DNA of 5,277 bases from Candidatus Dormiibacterota bacterium (GTDB lineage: Bacteria; Chloroflexota; Dormibacteria; Aeolococcales; Aeolococcaceae). Both the position numbers and the translations under genes were made by a program. Under the pieces are notes generated by a model. It worked only from the letters and a program-made list of their open reading frames with translations. It was not told where the DNA came from and made no database searches. The DNA lies in NCBI GenBank assembly GCA_019234035.1, contig JAFALX010000371.1, forward strand, positions 1 through 5,277, in the 5' to 3' direction. Below are positions 5,163 to 5,277 of the stretch, in pieces (within the stretch, counting starts at the first letter, position 1; each line of letters starts with the position of its first letter).

Positions 5163-5277
5163 ATGATCGGCAGGCTTGCAGGGTTCTTCTCGATCCTGGC
5201 GGGCGCGCTCGTCGCTGCGGGCGCGTTTGCGAACTGGGTGACGCTCAACGCGAGCGGCACCTCCACGAGCTACAGCG
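5163..5277 (+). CDS. N-terminus of an unrecognised membrane protein (truncated by window end)
   Basis: Only 38 codons are present before the right edge. The peptide starts MIGRLAGFFSILAGALVAAG, a single strongly hydrophobic segment (about residues 4-23) with an Arg near the N-terminus. It continues as AFANWVTLN and then a Ser/Thr-rich polar stretch. This fits a first transmembrane helix or an uncleaved signal anchor, followed by an extracytoplasmic loop. A cleaved signal peptide is less likely, since the positive charge is minimal. The start is supported by GGAGG eight bases upstream and by the preceding extended -10 candidate. It is transcribed in the same direction as sucCD but 169 bp away with its own apparent promoter, so independent expression is likely. 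The family cannot be named from this fragment. Confidence 0.75.
   Translation, partial: MIGRLAGFFSILAGALVAAGAFANWVTLNASGTSTSYS

Noticed and set aside
5135..5277. Alternative open frame from ATG at 5135, running off the window end
   Set aside because: It has no Shine-Dalgarno sequence, starts directly at the base of the hairpin, and gives a charged, Arg- and Cys-containing sequence. The frame from 5163 has GGAGG and a coherent membrane helix.

Overview
The window is GC-rich throughout, with G or C at most third codon positions and several GTG starts. It also has -10-like hexamers directly in front of start codons, which suits leaderless transcripts. Together with an actinobacterial-style acyl-CoA carboxylase beta chain, this points to a member of the Actinomycetota, possibly a deep-branching one. 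No rRNA or other marker gene is present, so the lineage is an inference. I see no mobile element, CRISPR array, tRNA or defence gene. The layout is that of an ordinary chromosomal housekeeping region.

Left part (1-472, + strand): the last ~156 codons of an acyl-CoA carboxylase carboxyltransferase (beta) subunit, probably of the propionyl-CoA type. It ends 17 bp from the stop codon of a convergent gene. Middle part (490-2846, - strand): a two-gene unit in which an AI-2E-family (PerM-like) membrane protein is followed, after 20 bp, by an acyltransferase-3-family membrane protein. Right-middle part (2931-4993, + strand): sucC and sucD, the beta and alpha subunits of succinyl-CoA synthetase, overlapping by 4 bp (GTGA) and therefore probably translationally coupled. 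The two units diverge from an 84-bp spacer that carries a TANNNT-type -10 element just before each start codon.

Right edge (4994-5277): a 169-bp intergenic region leads to the first 38 codons of an unrecognised membrane protein with a good GGAGG ribosome-binding site. This leader has an extended -10 candidate (TGCTATAAG), a long two-part hairpin that begins about where transcription should start, and short mutually exclusive repeats around the ribosome-binding site and start codon.

Metabolically, propionyl-CoA carboxylase makes methylmalonyl-CoA. After epimerisation and mutase action this becomes succinyl-CoA, which SucCD converts to succinate with ATP or GTP formation. The carboxylase fragment and sucCD therefore sit on one pathway, but they are separated by the oppositely oriented membrane-protein pair and are not one operon. 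I found no convincing new multi-gene system. The observations most worth checking are the structured leader of the last gene, the back-to-back leaderless promoters, and an island of rare AT-rich codons inside the AI-2E-family gene.
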